Of a DNA stretch of 64,000 nt, positions 1-9,169 are shown in pieces. Location: assembly GCF_003610405.1 (NCBI RefSeq), contig NZ_RAQC01000001.1, positions 1,488,001-1,552,000 on the forward strand, in the 5' to 3' direction. The position numbers were made by a program, and so were the translations under genes. Source of the stretch: Microbacterium sp. AG238. GTDB taxonomy: Bacteria > Actinomycetota > Actinomycetes > Actinomycetales > Microbacteriaceae. Numbering within the stretch: position 1 is the first letter of the stretch; each line of letters begins with the position of its first letter. The notes beneath the pieces were generated by a model. The model saw only the letters and a program-made list of their open reading frames with translations. It ran no database searches and was not told the DNA's origin.

Positions 1-1040
1 CGCTTGAGCCAGGCGTCGGTCGCGAACTTCGACTCGACGAGGGCTTCGGCCTCGGCGTACTCCTCATCGGAGATCGTGCCCGGCACGGCCCCGTAGCGCT
101 TCGAGAACACCTCGATGAACCGCTCGATGATCGCGTCGCGCGGCAGGCCCGTCTGGCTGCGCAGCGGGTCGACACGCTTGGCGGCCGAGACGGTGCCCTT
201 GTCGCTGAGCTTCTCGCGGCCGATGCGCAGCACCTCGGTGAGCACCTGACCGTCCATGTCGTACGACAGCGTGGCGTGGTGGAGCACCCCGCCGTTGGCC
301 AGACGCTTCTGCGCCGCGCCGCCGATCTTGCCCGACGGCGAGGCGATGTCGTTGAGCGGCTGATAGGTCGCCTCGATGCCGAGCGAGCGGAGCGCCTCGA
401 GCACCCAGTCGTCGAGGAACGCGTACGAGTCGGCGAAGGTCAGCCCCGCCACGAGGGATGCCGGCACGTACAGCGAGTACGTCACGATCGAGTTGGCCGC
501 CATCATCATCGCGCCACCGCCCGAGATGCGGCGCACGACGTCGAAGCCGTGCTTCGCAGCGCCCTCGGGGTCGACCTCGTTGCGATACGACTGGAACGAC
601 CCGATCACGACGGCCGACTCGTTCCACTCCCAGATGCGCAGCGTGGGGTTGCGGCGGCCGTCGCCGACGCGCGTGGTGAGCACCTCGTCGAGCGCGAGGT
701 TCATGCTGGGCGAGACCGCTCGGTCGTGGATGACCTCCCAGTCGAACTCGCGCCAACCCGGAGCCGTGATCATCGCGCGACGCACGGCCGTGCCGACCGA
801 CTCCGGGGTGAAGCCGAGCAGCTGGGCGCCGTCGGGCAACGCCGAGCGGACGGCGGCCGCGATCGTGGCGACATCCGATTCCTCGGGAAGCCCCGTCACC
901 GCCGCGTCGATGTCGGCGAGCGCGTCGTCGGGCTCGAGGAAGAAGTCGCCGGCCAGGTGGAAGTCGGCGATGCGCCCCTCGCGCACCTCGAGGTCGACGA
1001 CGACCAGCTTTCCCCCGGGGACCTTGTATTCGCCGTGCAT
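1..1040 (-). CDS. Lipoate-protein ligase A family protein (3' end outside window)
   Basis: The gene starts with ATG at 1040 and runs off the left edge, so at least 346 residues are visible. Residues about 1-90 (GGKLVVVDLEV, then GDFFLEP) resemble the small accessory domain that normally sits at the C-terminus of LplA. Residues about 100 onward are the ligase/transferase fold, with RRISGGGA at 171-178 and the substrate-binding lysine region GKIGGAAQKR around K238. The family activates or transfers lipoate or octanoate to lipoyl domains of 2-oxoacid dehydrogenases and GcvH in the cytoplasm. The accessory domain in front of the catalytic domain is a swapped order. The usual His after the GGGA motif is a methionine here, so the exact reaction (ligase or octanoyltransferase) is uncertain. 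Confidence 0.82.
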   Translation of the reverse strand, partial: MHGEYKVPGGKLVVVDLEVREGRIADFHLAGDFFLEPDDALADIDAAVTGLPEESDVATIAAAVRSALPDGAQLLGFTPESVGTAVRRAMITAPGWREFDWEVIHDRAVSPSMNLALDEVLTTRVGDGRRNPTLRIWEWNESAVVIGSFQSYRNEVDPEGAAKHGFDVVRRISGGGAMMMAANSIVTYSLYVPASLVAGLTFADSYAFLDDWVLEALRSLGIEATYQPLNDIASPSGKIGGAAQKRLANGGVLHHATLSYDMDGQVLTEVLRIGREKLSDKGTVSAAKRVDPLRSQTGLPRDAIIERFIEVFSKRYGAVPGTISDEEYAEAEALVESKFATDAWLK

Positions 1041-1141
1041 GCGTCCAGCCTAGGACCGGGGCGGAGGATCGGTCGCGCGACGGATGCCGTTACACCTCGC
1101 GACGGACGACGACGAGGCTCGCGATCGCGAGAGTGGATGAC

Positions 1142-1900
1142 ATGAACCCCACCATCGAATCCGCCCCCGTCCTCGAAGCCCGGGGGCTCGTGAAGCGCTA
1201 CGGGGCGCTCACCGCGCTCGACCGCGTCGACCTCACCGTGCGCGCGGGCGAAGCCGTCGCGATCATGGGCGCATCGGGGTCGGGCAAGACGACCCTCCTG
1301 CACTGCCTCGCCGCCATCATCGCGCCCGACTCCGGCTCGGTGCGACTCACCGCTCCCGGCACCGCGGCGCGTGAGCTCGTCGGGATGCCCGACGCCGACC
1401 GCTCGGCCGTGCGCCGCAGCAGCCTCGGGTTCGTCTTCCAGGACCACCTGCTGCTGCCCGAGCTCACCGCCGTCGAGAACGCCGCGCTGCCCCTGCTCCT
1501 GGTGGGCACCGCTCGTGCGGCCGCTGAGGCCCACGCCGCCGCATGGCTCGGCGCGCTCGGCCTCGCGGGCATGGAGAACCGCCGCATCGGCGAGCTGTCA
1601 GGCGGGCAGGCGCAGCGCGTCGCCATCGCCCGCGCGCAGGTGACCGGGGCCCCCGTGGTGTTCGCGGACGAGCCGACCGGCGCCCTCGACTCCACCACCT
1701 CGTCGGAGGTTCTCGACGCACTGCTGCACGCAACGACGGGTCAGGGACGCAGCCTCGTCGTGGTCACCCACGACGCCGAGGTCGCGCGCCGCTGCGACCG
1801 CGTCCTCCGGATGCGGGACGGCCGCATCGTCGACTCGTCCGTCGCCGAGCAGTCCGTCGCCTCGGCACGTTCGGCCGGTACCGCCGAGGTGACCCGATGA
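1142..1900 (+). CDS. ABC transporter ATP-binding protein (MacB/LolD/BceA type)
   Basis: This is a 252-residue ATPase. Walker A GASGSGKT is at 43-50, the signature is LSGGQAQRVAIARA, and Walker B is VVFADEPTGALD with the downstream THD H-loop. The FADEPTGALD wording is typical of ATPases that pair with FtsX/MacB-type permeases in peptide or antibiotic efflux and lipoprotein release. An in-frame GTG at 1133 is an alternative start. I prefer the ATG because the alignment of the first beta strand begins right after it. The stop overlaps the next start by four bases, so the two genes are translationally coupled. Confidence 0.9.
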   Translation: MNPTIESAPVLEARGLVKRYGALTALDRVDLTVRAGEAVAIMGASGSGKTTLLHCLAAIIAPDSGSVRLTAPGTAARELVGMPDADRSAVRRSSLGFVFQDHLLLPELTAVENAALPLLLVGTARAAAEAHAAAWLGALGLAGMENRRIGELSGGQAQRVAIARAQVTGAPVVFADEPTGALDSTTSSEVLDALLHATTGQGRSLVVVTHDAEVARRCDRVLRMRDGRIVDSSVAEQSVASARSAGTAEVTR

Positions 1901-3315
1901 GCGCGGCGGGCCTCGCGACGGCGTCGGTGCCGCGGCCGCCGGCTCCCCTGTCCCCAGTTTCCGCGGCGCCGGGCGGCGTGCGCCGCGTCGCCGCCCTGAC
2001 CGTCCTGCTCTCCCGTCCGGCCCGTCAGGGGTCGGCGGCGATCGTCCTGCCGCTGACGGCCTTCGCCGTGACGACGCTGCTCATGCTCATCGTCGCCGGG
2101 GGCACGCGGATGTTCCTCACTGACCCGCGCGCGGGTGAGACGGCCTTCCTCTACGGTGTGCTGAGCGTGCTCGCGCTCATCCTCCTCGCCGTGCCGACCG
2201 CCACTCTCGGAGCCGCGGCCGCGCGCCTGTCGAGCCGTCGCCGCAACGACCGGCTCTCGACCCTGCGCCTCCTCGGCGCCACCAACACCGAGGTCGGCGC
2301 GATGGCCGTCGGGGAGGCATCCGTCGTCGCTCTCGCGGGAGCCGTGGTCGGTGCCGCCGCCTACGGCGCCGCACTGCCGCTGGTCGGGCTGCTCCCCTTC
2401 TTCGGCGGCCCCGTGGGCGCCGCCGCCGTGTGGGCGGGCTGGCCGATCGTCCTGGCCGTCATCGTCGGGGTCGCGCTCATCGCTACCGCGAGCGCGGCGG
2501 CGAGCCTGCGCCGCGTGCGGCTGACGCCTCTCGGTGTGCGCCGCCGCACGGATGCTCCGCCGCGACGTACCCGCACGCTCGTGCTCTCCGCGATCGCGAT
2601 CGTCGTCGTGGGCCTGGTCGTCGCCCAGTTCGGCAGCGTGGCCTCGCTCCTGGCGCCCGCCGCGTCGATCGCGCTTCTGCTGGCGCTCTTCGCCGGTGCC
2701 CTCGCTCTGGTCAACCTCATCGGGACGCCGATCGTCGCGGCCCGCGGCCGATCGATGGCGCGCCGAGCGCGGACGGCAGCACAGCTCATCGCCGGACGAG
2801 AACTCGCCGCCCACGCCCCCACCGCGTGGCGCCGGGTCTCGAGCATCGCGATGATCTCGTTCATCGCCGTCGTCGGCGGCAGCGGCATCGCGATCACCGA
2901 GCTCGCCGGCGACGAGACCGGCACGACGCTGTTCGCCGACATCCGCACGGGGGTCCTCGTCACTCTGGGCGCGGGCTTCATCCTGCTGGCCGCCTCGGTC
3001 GGCGTCAGTCAGGCGGCGTCGGTGCTCGACGACCGCGAGCTGATCGTGGGCCTCGACCACCTCGGCATGGAGCCCACGGAGCTCGCCCGGGCACGCCGCA
3101 TCACGGTCATGCTGCCCCTGCGGTGGGCCGCCGCGGGCGGCGCGGTCGTCGGCGCGGCGCTGGCCCTGCCGATCGTGGGAATCAGCCTCATCGTCGCGCC
3201 CTTGACCATGGCCGTCATCGCCGCGACGTTCGCGGCGGGGTTCGGCGCGGTCGCACTCGCGCTCGTCGCCTCTCGTCCGCTCGTCACGGCGATCCTGCGC
3301 GGGTCCGCCGGGTGA
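1897..3315 (+). CDS. FtsX-like ABC transporter permease
   Basis: The 472-residue membrane protein has roughly eight hydrophobic stretches. An FtsX-type domain lies at about 60-190 (LRLLGATNTEVGAMAVGEA is the usual cytoplasmic coupling region after the first helices), and a second copy lies at the C-terminus. It follows the ATPase with an ATGA overlap, so the pair forms an exporter of the Bce/Mac type. No substrate is indicated. No histidine kinase or response regulator lies beside it, unlike classical Bce modules. Confidence 0.88.
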   Translation: MSAAGLATASVPRPPAPLSPVSAAPGGVRRVAALTVLLSRPARQGSAAIVLPLTAFAVTTLLMLIVAGGTRMFLTDPRAGETAFLYGVLSVLALILLAVPTATLGAAAARLSSRRRNDRLSTLRLLGATNTEVGAMAVGEASVVALAGAVVGAAAYGAALPLVGLLPFFGGPVGAAAVWAGWPIVLAVIVGVALIATASAAASLRRVRLTPLGVRRRTDAPPRRTRTLVLSAIAIVVVGLVVAQFGSVASLLAPAASIALLLALFAGALALVNLIGTPIVAARGRSMARRARTAAQLIAGRELAAHAPTAWRRVSSIAMISFIAVVGGSGIAITELAGDETGTTLFADIRTGVLVTLGAGFILLAASVGVSQAASVLDDRELIVGLDHLGMEPTELARARRITVMLPLRWAAAGGAVVGAALALPIVGISLIVAPLTMAVIAATFAAGFGAVALALVASRPLVTAILRGSAG

Positions 3316-3349
3316 CCGTCGGGCCCGTCGTCACCCTGCTTCCCGCGGC

Positions 3350-4195
3350 TCAGTGCCGCGGGAAGCGGGCGTCGAGCCAGGCGAGCAGATCCGCCTGCAC
3401 GTCGGCCCGCACCGCCTCGTTGAAGATCTCGTGACGAGCTCCCGGGTACACCAGCGTCGTCACGTCCGTCAGCCCCGAGCGGGTGCGATAAGCGTCGGCG
3501 AGACGGTGCACGCTTCGCGGGCCGCCCACCGTGTCGTCGCGGCCGACCATCAGCAGCACCGGGACGTCGACCCCGAGGTCGCGGCGGGGGCGGCCGATGA
3601 GCTTGAGCGTCTCGAGCGGCCCGAACAGGCGCGGCAACGGCGTCGTCGTGGTGAGCGGATCGTCGAGGAAGTCCCGCTGGACCGCGGCATCCGTGCTCAG
3701 CCACTCCACGCCGGTCGCACCCGGAGCCTTCCACGGCGCGTTGAGGTCGCCTGAGTTCAACGAACCCGGCCACCGCAGCGCCGACCCCGACAGGACGAGT
3801 CCCGCGTAGGCGTCGGGGCGATCGTCGAACAGCATCTGGGCGAGGAACGATCCCCACGAGTGGCCGAGGAGCGCGATGGGCGCCCCGGGATGGTCGCGCT
3901 CGATGATGCGGGTCAGCTCGGCGCACGCATCGCGCGCGGCGTGCAGCCCACCGCGACCCAGGCGGCCCAGCTTGCGCGGGTCGCCGTGCTGGCGGATGCC
4001 GGTGCGTCCGTGCCCGCGGTGGTCGTCGGCGTAGACGGTGAAGCCGGCGGCCGCGAGCACCCCCGCGAGCTCGGCATACCGGCCCGCGTGCTCGCCGACG
4101 CCGTGCAGCAGCTGCACGACCGCCCGCTGCTCGCCCTGCGCGGGATGGATGTCGTAGACGATCGCGACCCCGTGCGCGTCGGTGAACTCGGGCAT
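3350..4195 (-). CDS. Alpha/beta hydrolase, monoacylglycerol lipase-like
   Basis: The 281-residue soluble hydrolase has an HGVGEHAGRY oxyanion region at 31-40, which is a hallmark of the serine aminopeptidase S33 / monoglyceride lipase group. The nucleophile elbow is GHSWGS (S113), the acid is in GRDD near residue 220, and the histidine is in GARHEIFNE near 253. There is no signal peptide. It would hydrolyse monoacylglycerols or lysophospholipids in the cytoplasm. It converges with the ABC/FtsX pair with a 34-base gap and stands alone; the regulator downstream on the other strand is not obviously related. Confidence 0.85.
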   Translation of the reverse strand: MPEFTDAHGVAIVYDIHPAQGEQRAVVQLLHGVGEHAGRYAELAGVLAAAGFTVYADDHRGHGRTGIRQHGDPRKLGRLGRGGLHAARDACAELTRIIERDHPGAPIALLGHSWGSFLAQMLFDDRPDAYAGLVLSGSALRWPGSLNSGDLNAPWKAPGATGVEWLSTDAAVQRDFLDDPLTTTTPLPRLFGPLETLKLIGRPRRDLGVDVPVLLMVGRDDTVGGPRSVHRLADAYRTRSGLTDVTTLVYPGARHEIFNEAVRADVQADLLAWLDARFPRH

Positions 4196-4236
4196 GCGGC
4201 GAGTCTACGTTTTCAGTCATCGCCTTCCGGACACCC

Positions 4237-4269
4237 CTGACCGTTAGCAAGACTAATGAGCTAAGCTAA
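4237..4269 (+). promoter_or_regulatory. Promoter and inverted-repeat operator in front of marR
   Basis: TTAGC at 4244-4248 is mirrored by GCTAA at 4260-4264 and again at 4265-4269. A -35-like CTGACC lies at 4237-4242 and TAAGCT near 4262 is a plausible -10, giving a very short leader before the ATG at 4279. A MarR protein binding its own promoter here would repress both marR and the exporter. The element assignment is inference from symmetry and position only. Confidence 0.45.
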
Positions 4270-4278
4270 ACATCACAG

Positions 4279-4737
4279 ATGAGCACCTCTTCCCCCGCCT
4301 CCGCCCCGCCGCCCGCCATCGATCTCGCGCACGACGCGACCGACCTCCGCATGGCGACGTTCCGCCTCGCGCGCCGGCTCCGCGCCCAGCGCGCCGTGGA
4401 CTCGATGAGCGACGGGCAGTTCGCCGTGCTCGCGAACCTCCACGTGCACGGACCGCACACGCTCGGCGAGCTCGCCGACCGCGAGCGCGTGTCGGCACCG
4501 TCGATGAACCGCACCGTCAACCACCTCGAAGAACTCGGGTACCTGACCCGGACACCCGACGACGGCGACCGCCGCAAGGTCAACATCGCCCTCACCGACG
4601 AGGGCCGCACCGTGGTCATCGAGACGACCCGCCGCCGCGACTCCTGGCTCGAGCACGCACTGGAGGAGCTCGAGCCGGCCGACCGCGAGACCCTCGCCGC
4701 CGCGGCCGTCATCATGCGGGCGGTGGCCGACCGATGA
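4279..4737 (+). CDS. MarR family transcriptional regulator
   Basis: The 152-residue protein has a winged helix-turn-helix at about 40-110 (LGELADRERVSAPSMNRTVNHLEELGYLTRTPDDGDRRK), including the wing motif D-x-R that ends MarR wings. MarR dimers release DNA when they bind phenolic or other small ligands. The stop overlaps the MFS exporter start by four bases, so it is likely a local repressor of a drug or aromatic-compound exporter. Confidence 0.9.
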   Translation: MSTSSPASAPPPAIDLAHDATDLRMATFRLARRLRAQRAVDSMSDGQFAVLANLHVHGPHTLGELADRERVSAPSMNRTVNHLEELGYLTRTPDDGDRRKVNIALTDEGRTVVIETTRRRDSWLEHALEELEPADRETLAAAAVIMRAVADR

Positions 4738-6080
4738 GCTCCGCGATGTTCCGCTCGTTCTCGGTGTTCAACTACCGGGTCTGGTTCTTCGGCGCGCTCG
4801 TGTCCAACGTCGGCGCCTGGATGCAGGCGACTGCACTCAGCTGGGTCGTGCTCACCGGGCTGACCGATAACGACGCCGGCGCGATGGGCGTCACGATGGC
4901 GCTGCAGTTCGCCCCACCGCTGCTGCTCGTCGGCGTCACGGGATGGGTCGCCGACCGCTTCGACAGGCGCCGCCTGCTCGTGGTCACTCAGAGCTCGCTC
5001 ATGCTCGTCGGGCTCGTCATCGGCACACTGCTGCTCACGGGCGTCATGACCCTCCCGCTCATGTACGTCTTCGCGTTCACGCTCGGGATGATCTCGGCTT
5101 TCGACAACCCGGCGCGCCAGGCCTTCGTGTCCGACATCGTCGCCCGCGAGATCGCGGCCAACGCGGTGGCGCTCAACGCGGCATCCTTCAACGGCGCCCG
5201 CATGATCGGTCCCGCCGCGGCGGGCATCGTGATCGTCGCCGTCGGAACCGGCTGGGTCTTCTTCATCAACGCGGCGACCTTCCTCGCGATGATCGTCGCC
5301 CTGTTCCTCATCCGCCCCGGCGAGCTCATCCCACGTGCGACCGCCGCGGGCGCGGCGCGCCTCGCCGACGGCTTCCGCTACGTCAAGGGCCGCCCCGACC
5401 TCATCGTCACCTTCGCGATGGTGTTCCTTCTCGGCGCGTTCGGCATGAACTTCCCGATCTTCGCCTCGACGATGGCGATCGAGTTCGGGCGCGACGCCGA
5501 CGGCTACGGGCTCCTCAGCTCGATCCTCGCGATCGGGTCGCTCGCGGGGGCACTGATGGCGGCGCGACGCGAGCGGGCACGCATCCGCGTCGTGATCTTC
5601 GGCGCCGGCCTCTTCGCGGTCGCCGCGGCGGTGTCGGCCTTCATGCCGAACTACTGGCTGTACGCGGTGACCCTGATGTTCACCGGCTTCGCGGTCGTGA
5701 CCACCCTGACGACGGCGAACGGGTACGTGCAGACCACGACCGACCCCGCCCTGCGCGGCCGCGTGCTCGCGCTGTACATGGCGATCCTCATGGGCGGCAC
5801 GCCCATCGGTGCGCCCATCGTCGGGTGGGTGGCCGATCAGTTCGGGCCGAGAGCGGCCATCGGCCTCGGCGCCGTCGCCGCTCTCGTCGCCTTCGGCGTC
5901 GGCGCGACGTGGATGCTCGTCTCCGGACGCGTGCACCGCTCAAGCTCGCGCCGATTCGCGCTCTCACTCGATGAGACGCGACCGATCTCGGTCGTGGCAC
6001 CCGAGGAGTTCAGCGACGAGGTCGCCGGCACCACGCCGATCGCCCTGCCCGACCCGGCCGCCGACCGGCCCCGCCGCTGA
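4734..6080 (+). CDS. MFS exporter, DHA3/EntS type
   Basis: The 448-residue protein has about 12 hydrophobic segments and starts with FRSFSVFNYRVWFFGALVSNVGAWMQ in the first helix, typical of the enterobactin/macrolide exporter (DHA3) branch. The loop ADRFDRRRLL after helix 2 is the MFS motif A. The C-terminal 50 residues are a polar cytoplasmic tail. It is co-transcribed with marR and probably exports a toxic small molecule or siderophore. No siderophore genes are nearby, so drug or plant-phenolic efflux is the better guess. Confidence 0.87.
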   Translation: MSSAMFRSFSVFNYRVWFFGALVSNVGAWMQATALSWVVLTGLTDNDAGAMGVTMALQFAPPLLLVGVTGWVADRFDRRRLLVVTQSSLMLVGLVIGTLLLTGVMTLPLMYVFAFTLGMISAFDNPARQAFVSDIVAREIAANAVALNAASFNGARMIGPAAAGIVIVAVGTGWVFFINAATFLAMIVALFLIRPGELIPRATAAGAARLADGFRYVKGRPDLIVTFAMVFLLGAFGMNFPIFASTMAIEFGRDADGYGLLSSILAIGSLAGALMAARRERARIRVVIFGAGLFAVAAAVSAFMPNYWLYAVTLMFTGFAVVTTLTTANGYVQTTTDPALRGRVLALYMAILMGGTPIGAPIVGWVADQFGPRAAIGLGAVAALVAFGVGATWMLVSGRVHRSSSRRFALSLDETRPISVVAPEEFSDEVAGTTPIALPDPAADRPRR

Positions 6081-6120
6081 CCTGCAGATGTAGCGGAGCA
6101 TCGCGTCCGAGCGGGCCGTT

Positions 6121-8997
6121 TCAGCACATCCGGGCGAGGTAGGGCACTGTGTAGGTGGCGTGGTAGCCGACCCCGTCGAGCCACTGGTAAGCGGTGACCG
6201 TCGCCGACCCCGGCACGAGCGAGTCGCGGCCCGAGTCGAACAGGCGGTAGGCGGCACCGTCGGCGGGGACCTTCTGCTGTGCGTGGTCGCTGCCGACCGC
6301 CGCGAGCCGCACATCGATCGGCGACCCCGCCTGGTTGGCCGCGTGCACCGCAACGTGCACCGCGCCGTTCACGCACTGCGACCGGGCACTGACGCGGAGA
6401 ACCACGGGCTGCCCCTCGCGCACGACCGCGGCCGCCGACGGCTGCGACGCCACCGCCGAGCCGTAGCGCCCCGCGGGGGTGACCGTCGCCGACCACTCCC
6501 CCGCCGGCACCTGCGCGAAGCGCGCCACGCGGGCATCGGCACCGACCTGCTGCTCGATCACCTCACCCGCCGCCGAGCGGAGGATGACGCTGAAGCCGGT
6601 GGCCGGGTCCCCGGCATCCGTCGTCTTCCAGGTGACGTTCACCCCGGCCGAGTCGACACCGATGACCGGCGCCGCGACCGGCGCAGGAGCCGGCCGCAGC
6701 GGCACGCCGCCGAAGTCCATGCCCGAGGCCAGGTGGAAACCGGTGTAGCTCGGCTGGTTGTATGTCGTCTGCTGCCGCGCGACCTCGGCGCGATACTGCG
6801 GATCGTGCATCAGCGTGTACAGCTTGTGCTGGGTGACCTCGGTCGAGACGTACACCCGCAGCGCCGACGAGTCGGCCGTGCGCACGACGAGCTCCTCGCG
6901 CCAGTCGCCCAACACGTCGGCCACGAGCCCGGGGTTGCCCTTCGTGCCGTTGTTGGCGAGGGTTCCGGATGCCGTCAGCACCGTGCCCCGGGTCCAGTCA
7001 TCGATCGTCGGGGTCGCGTCGCCGCTCCCGTTCACGATCTGCGTCGTGAGATCACCGGCCCACCGGATCGAGGCGTTGGTGCCGGGCGTCGCCGCCGAGA
7101 GCACCTCGCCCTGCGCCGTCAGCAGGCCCGAGGCATCCGTTCCGCCGGGCATGCTCGACCAGACCTCCATGCCGGGGACGTCGGGGCGGACGTCGCCGAT
7201 CATGCCGCGCCCGGTGTCGCGACCCGAGTAGGCGCCGAAGATGACCTCGCCGGTGGCGGCATCCCGCAGCGCCGTTCCGTACGGCGCATACGCCCCGCCC
7301 TCGTGAACGGTGAAGATCTCGAGGCCCGGCCGGGTGGGGTCGATGTCGGCGACGTGCATCGCGTCACCGTGACCGAGTCGCGCGACCTCGCCCGGCGTCG
7401 CCGAGCCCTCGGGCATCTCGGCGAAGGAGCTGTAGAGCAGGCTCCCGTCGTCGTCGAGGGTCGCCGAGCCATAGACGATCTCGTGGCGGCCGTCGCCGTC
7501 GACATCCGCCGCCGAGAGGCTGTGGAAGCCCTGGGTCGTGATCGAGCCGTATACGGGATCGGCGCCGTCGACTCCGTGCGGGCCGTCGTTGAACGGGTTG
7601 CTCATCGGCGCGTGGCCGCTGTCGACGAACCAGCGCTTGACGAGATTCTCGCCGTCCCAGTCGTAGGTCGCGATCGTCGTGCGCGTGTAGTAGCCGCGGG
7701 CGAACACCGCCGAGGGACGCTCGCCGTCGAGGTAGGCGACGCCGGCGAGGAACCGGTCGACCCGGTTGCCGGGCTCGATGCGCGCCATCGCATAGTCACC
7801 CCAGAGCAGGCCGTCGTCGCCGCGATCCGGCTCGTACCGGACGGTCTGCAGCTCGGCTCCGCTCTCGCCGTCGAACACGGTGAGGTACTCGGGCCCGTCG
7901 AGGATGAACCCCTCGAAGTCCCGCAGGGCGTTGCGGGCGCTGCGGCTCGGGGCGTACACGTCGATGAAGTGGTCCACGAGAGCACGGGCGTCGGCATCCG
8001 ACAGCGGGTAGTCGTAGCGCGGCTCGATGCCGAAGGCCTCTTCGAGCGTGGCGGGCCACTGTCCTGAGACGACCTCGTCGCGCGTCGACCACCCGCGGAA
8101 CATCTCCGCGAGGTGGTCGGCGTAGTCGGCCGCGCTCATCCGGTAGTCGTCGGTGTGCGCGTACCCGGCCGCGATGTCTTCGCGCGGCAGCGTGACGTAC
8201 TGCTCCGAGGCGATCGAGCCGTCGTCGGCGTAAGTGATCGATTTCGTCCCGGGCGCGGTCTTGAGCATCGTCTCCGAGCGACCGTCGCCGTCGAAGTCGT
8301 ACACGAGGAACTGCGTGTAGTGCGCGCCGGCGCGGATGTTCGGACCGAGGTCGAGCCGATTCAGCAGGCGCCCCTCCAGGCTGTAGGTGTCGATGTAGAC
8401 CCCGCCGGTGTACCCGACCTGCGAGACGTCCTTGGAGTTCGAGGGATCCCACTTCACGATGAACTCGTAGCGCCCGTCGCCGTCGACATCGCCGACCGAG
8501 ACGTCGTTCGCCGAGTAGGTGTACTCCTCGCCGGCCGGCGTCACGCCGTCCGCGGGCGGCTGCAGCGCGACGTCGAGGAAGCCCCCATCCATCGCGATCG
8601 CGGCATCGCTCGCGGCCGCCTCGACGCCCGCCGCCACCGGCGCCACACGGTAGACGGATGTCGCCGTACCGGCCTCGTCGCGGTAGTTCGTGCTGTCGGT
8701 GACGGTGGCGATCGGCTCGTCGTCACGGTAGACGACGAAGTCGGTGCCGGTGAGGCCGGTCTCGCCGGCACCGCTGGCCTCGCCCGCGAGGAGGCGCCAG
8801 CTGAGGAAGACGCCGTCGTCTGTCGCCACGGCGACGAGGCCGCGGTCGAGGGCCTCGAGTCGGGGCACGGGTGCGGACGGCGACGCCTCTGCTCCCGCGG
8901 CGGGCAACGTCGCGACGCCCCCGACGGTGAGGGTCGCCGTGGCGAGCGTCCCCGCGGCGAGGCCCGCGAGCAGCGTGGAGCGGAGTCTGTTCTTCAT
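6121..8997 (-). CDS. Secreted rhamnogalacturonan lyase, PL11 family
   Basis: The 958-residue protein has a signal peptide at about 1-36 (KNR, long Ala/Leu/Val core, AGA cleavage). A fibronectin-like module lies at about 50-130. The eight-bladed propeller of PL11 lyases follows, with calcium-binding repeats DVDGDGR (170-176), DFDGDGR (about 235) and DVDGDGRHEI (about 495), and the motif FIVKWDPSNSKD that is specific to the YesW/YesX type. The last 200 residues are Ig/Fn3-like and could bind carbohydrate. PL11 enzymes cut the galacturonate-rhamnose backbone of rhamnogalacturonan I by beta-elimination, leaving unsaturated ends. This is the only secreted enzyme of the first polysaccharide locus. 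A LacI-type palindrome lies just upstream of its start. Confidence 0.93.
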   Translation of the reverse strand: MKNRLRSTLLAGLAAGTLATATLTVGGVATLPAAGAEASPSAPVPRLEALDRGLVAVATDDGVFLSWRLLAGEASGAGETGLTGTDFVVYRDDEPIATVTDSTNYRDEAGTATSVYRVAPVAAGVEAAASDAAIAMDGGFLDVALQPPADGVTPAGEEYTYSANDVSVGDVDGDGRYEFIVKWDPSNSKDVSQVGYTGGVYIDTYSLEGRLLNRLDLGPNIRAGAHYTQFLVYDFDGDGRSETMLKTAPGTKSITYADDGSIASEQYVTLPREDIAAGYAHTDDYRMSAADYADHLAEMFRGWSTRDEVVSGQWPATLEEAFGIEPRYDYPLSDADARALVDHFIDVYAPSRSARNALRDFEGFILDGPEYLTVFDGESGAELQTVRYEPDRGDDGLLWGDYAMARIEPGNRVDRFLAGVAYLDGERPSAVFARGYYTRTTIATYDWDGENLVKRWFVDSGHAPMSNPFNDGPHGVDGADPVYGSITTQGFHSLSAADVDGDGRHEIVYGSATLDDDGSLLYSSFAEMPEGSATPGEVARLGHGDAMHVADIDPTRPGLEIFTVHEGGAYAPYGTALRDAATGEVIFGAYSGRDTGRGMIGDVRPDVPGMEVWSSMPGGTDASGLLTAQGEVLSAATPGTNASIRWAGDLTTQIVNGSGDATPTIDDWTRGTVLTASGTLANNGTKGNPGLVADVLGDWREELVVRTADSSALRVYVSTEVTQHKLYTLMHDPQYRAEVARQQTTYNQPSYTGFHLASGMDFGGVPLRPAPAPVAAPVIGVDSAGVNVTWKTTDAGDPATGFSVILRSAAGEVIEQQVGADARVARFAQVPAGEWSATVTPAGRYGSAVASQPSAAAVVREGQPVVLRVSARSQCVNGAVHVAVHAANQAGSPIDVRLAAVGSDHAQQKVPADGAAYRLFDSGRDSLVPGSATVTAYQWLDGVGYHATYTVPYLARMC

Positions 8998-9012
8998 TGA
9001 ATCGATCCCATC

Positions 9013-9026
9013 GGAATGCGCTTTCC
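9013..9026. promoter_or_regulatory. LacI-type operator upstream of the rhamnogalacturonan lyase
   Basis: GGAATGCGCTTTCC is a 14-base palindrome with one mismatched pair. It lies 16 bases before the lyase start and just downstream of a possible -10, TAGGCT, read on the minus strand at 9039-9044. Read on the minus strand the core AAGCGCAT differs by one base from the AAGCGCTT core of the operator beside the rhamnose lacI gene. That regulator, or another LacI protein, could therefore control the lyase (inference). Confidence 0.5.
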
Positions 9027-9107
9027 TGCGTTCCGACGAGCCTAAGCGCCCGCTCCCCTCTCGCCGATGAGTTCTCTCTCATCCCCCGCATCCCGGCTCT
9101 CCGCGCC

Positions 9108-9165
9108 CGAGGGTGCGCATCTGCACGGTCTGGACCCGCCGGCACCGTGCATTCGCGCGCCCTCG
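9108..9165. repeat. 58-bp palindromic intergenic element, copy 1
   Basis: CGAGGG at the left end mirrors CCCTCG at the right end, and TGCACGGT (9122-9129) mirrors ACCGTGCA (9144-9151) around the same centre. A second copy of identical length with the same arms lies at 35556-35613. This copy ends four bases from the stop codon of the GH2 gene, so its hairpin could form at the 3' end of that mRNA. Confidence 0.8.
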
Positions 9166-9169
9166 CGGC

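Noticed and set aside
1741..3060. Long minus-strand frame opposite the FtsX permease gene
   Set aside because: Composition is typical of a shadow frame, and it covers a well-supported membrane protein gene.
6080..6120. CCTGCAGATGTAGCGG after the DHA3 exporter, similar to the right end of the 87-bp element
   Set aside because: Only about 15 bases match and no left arm is present. It could be a decayed remnant or chance.
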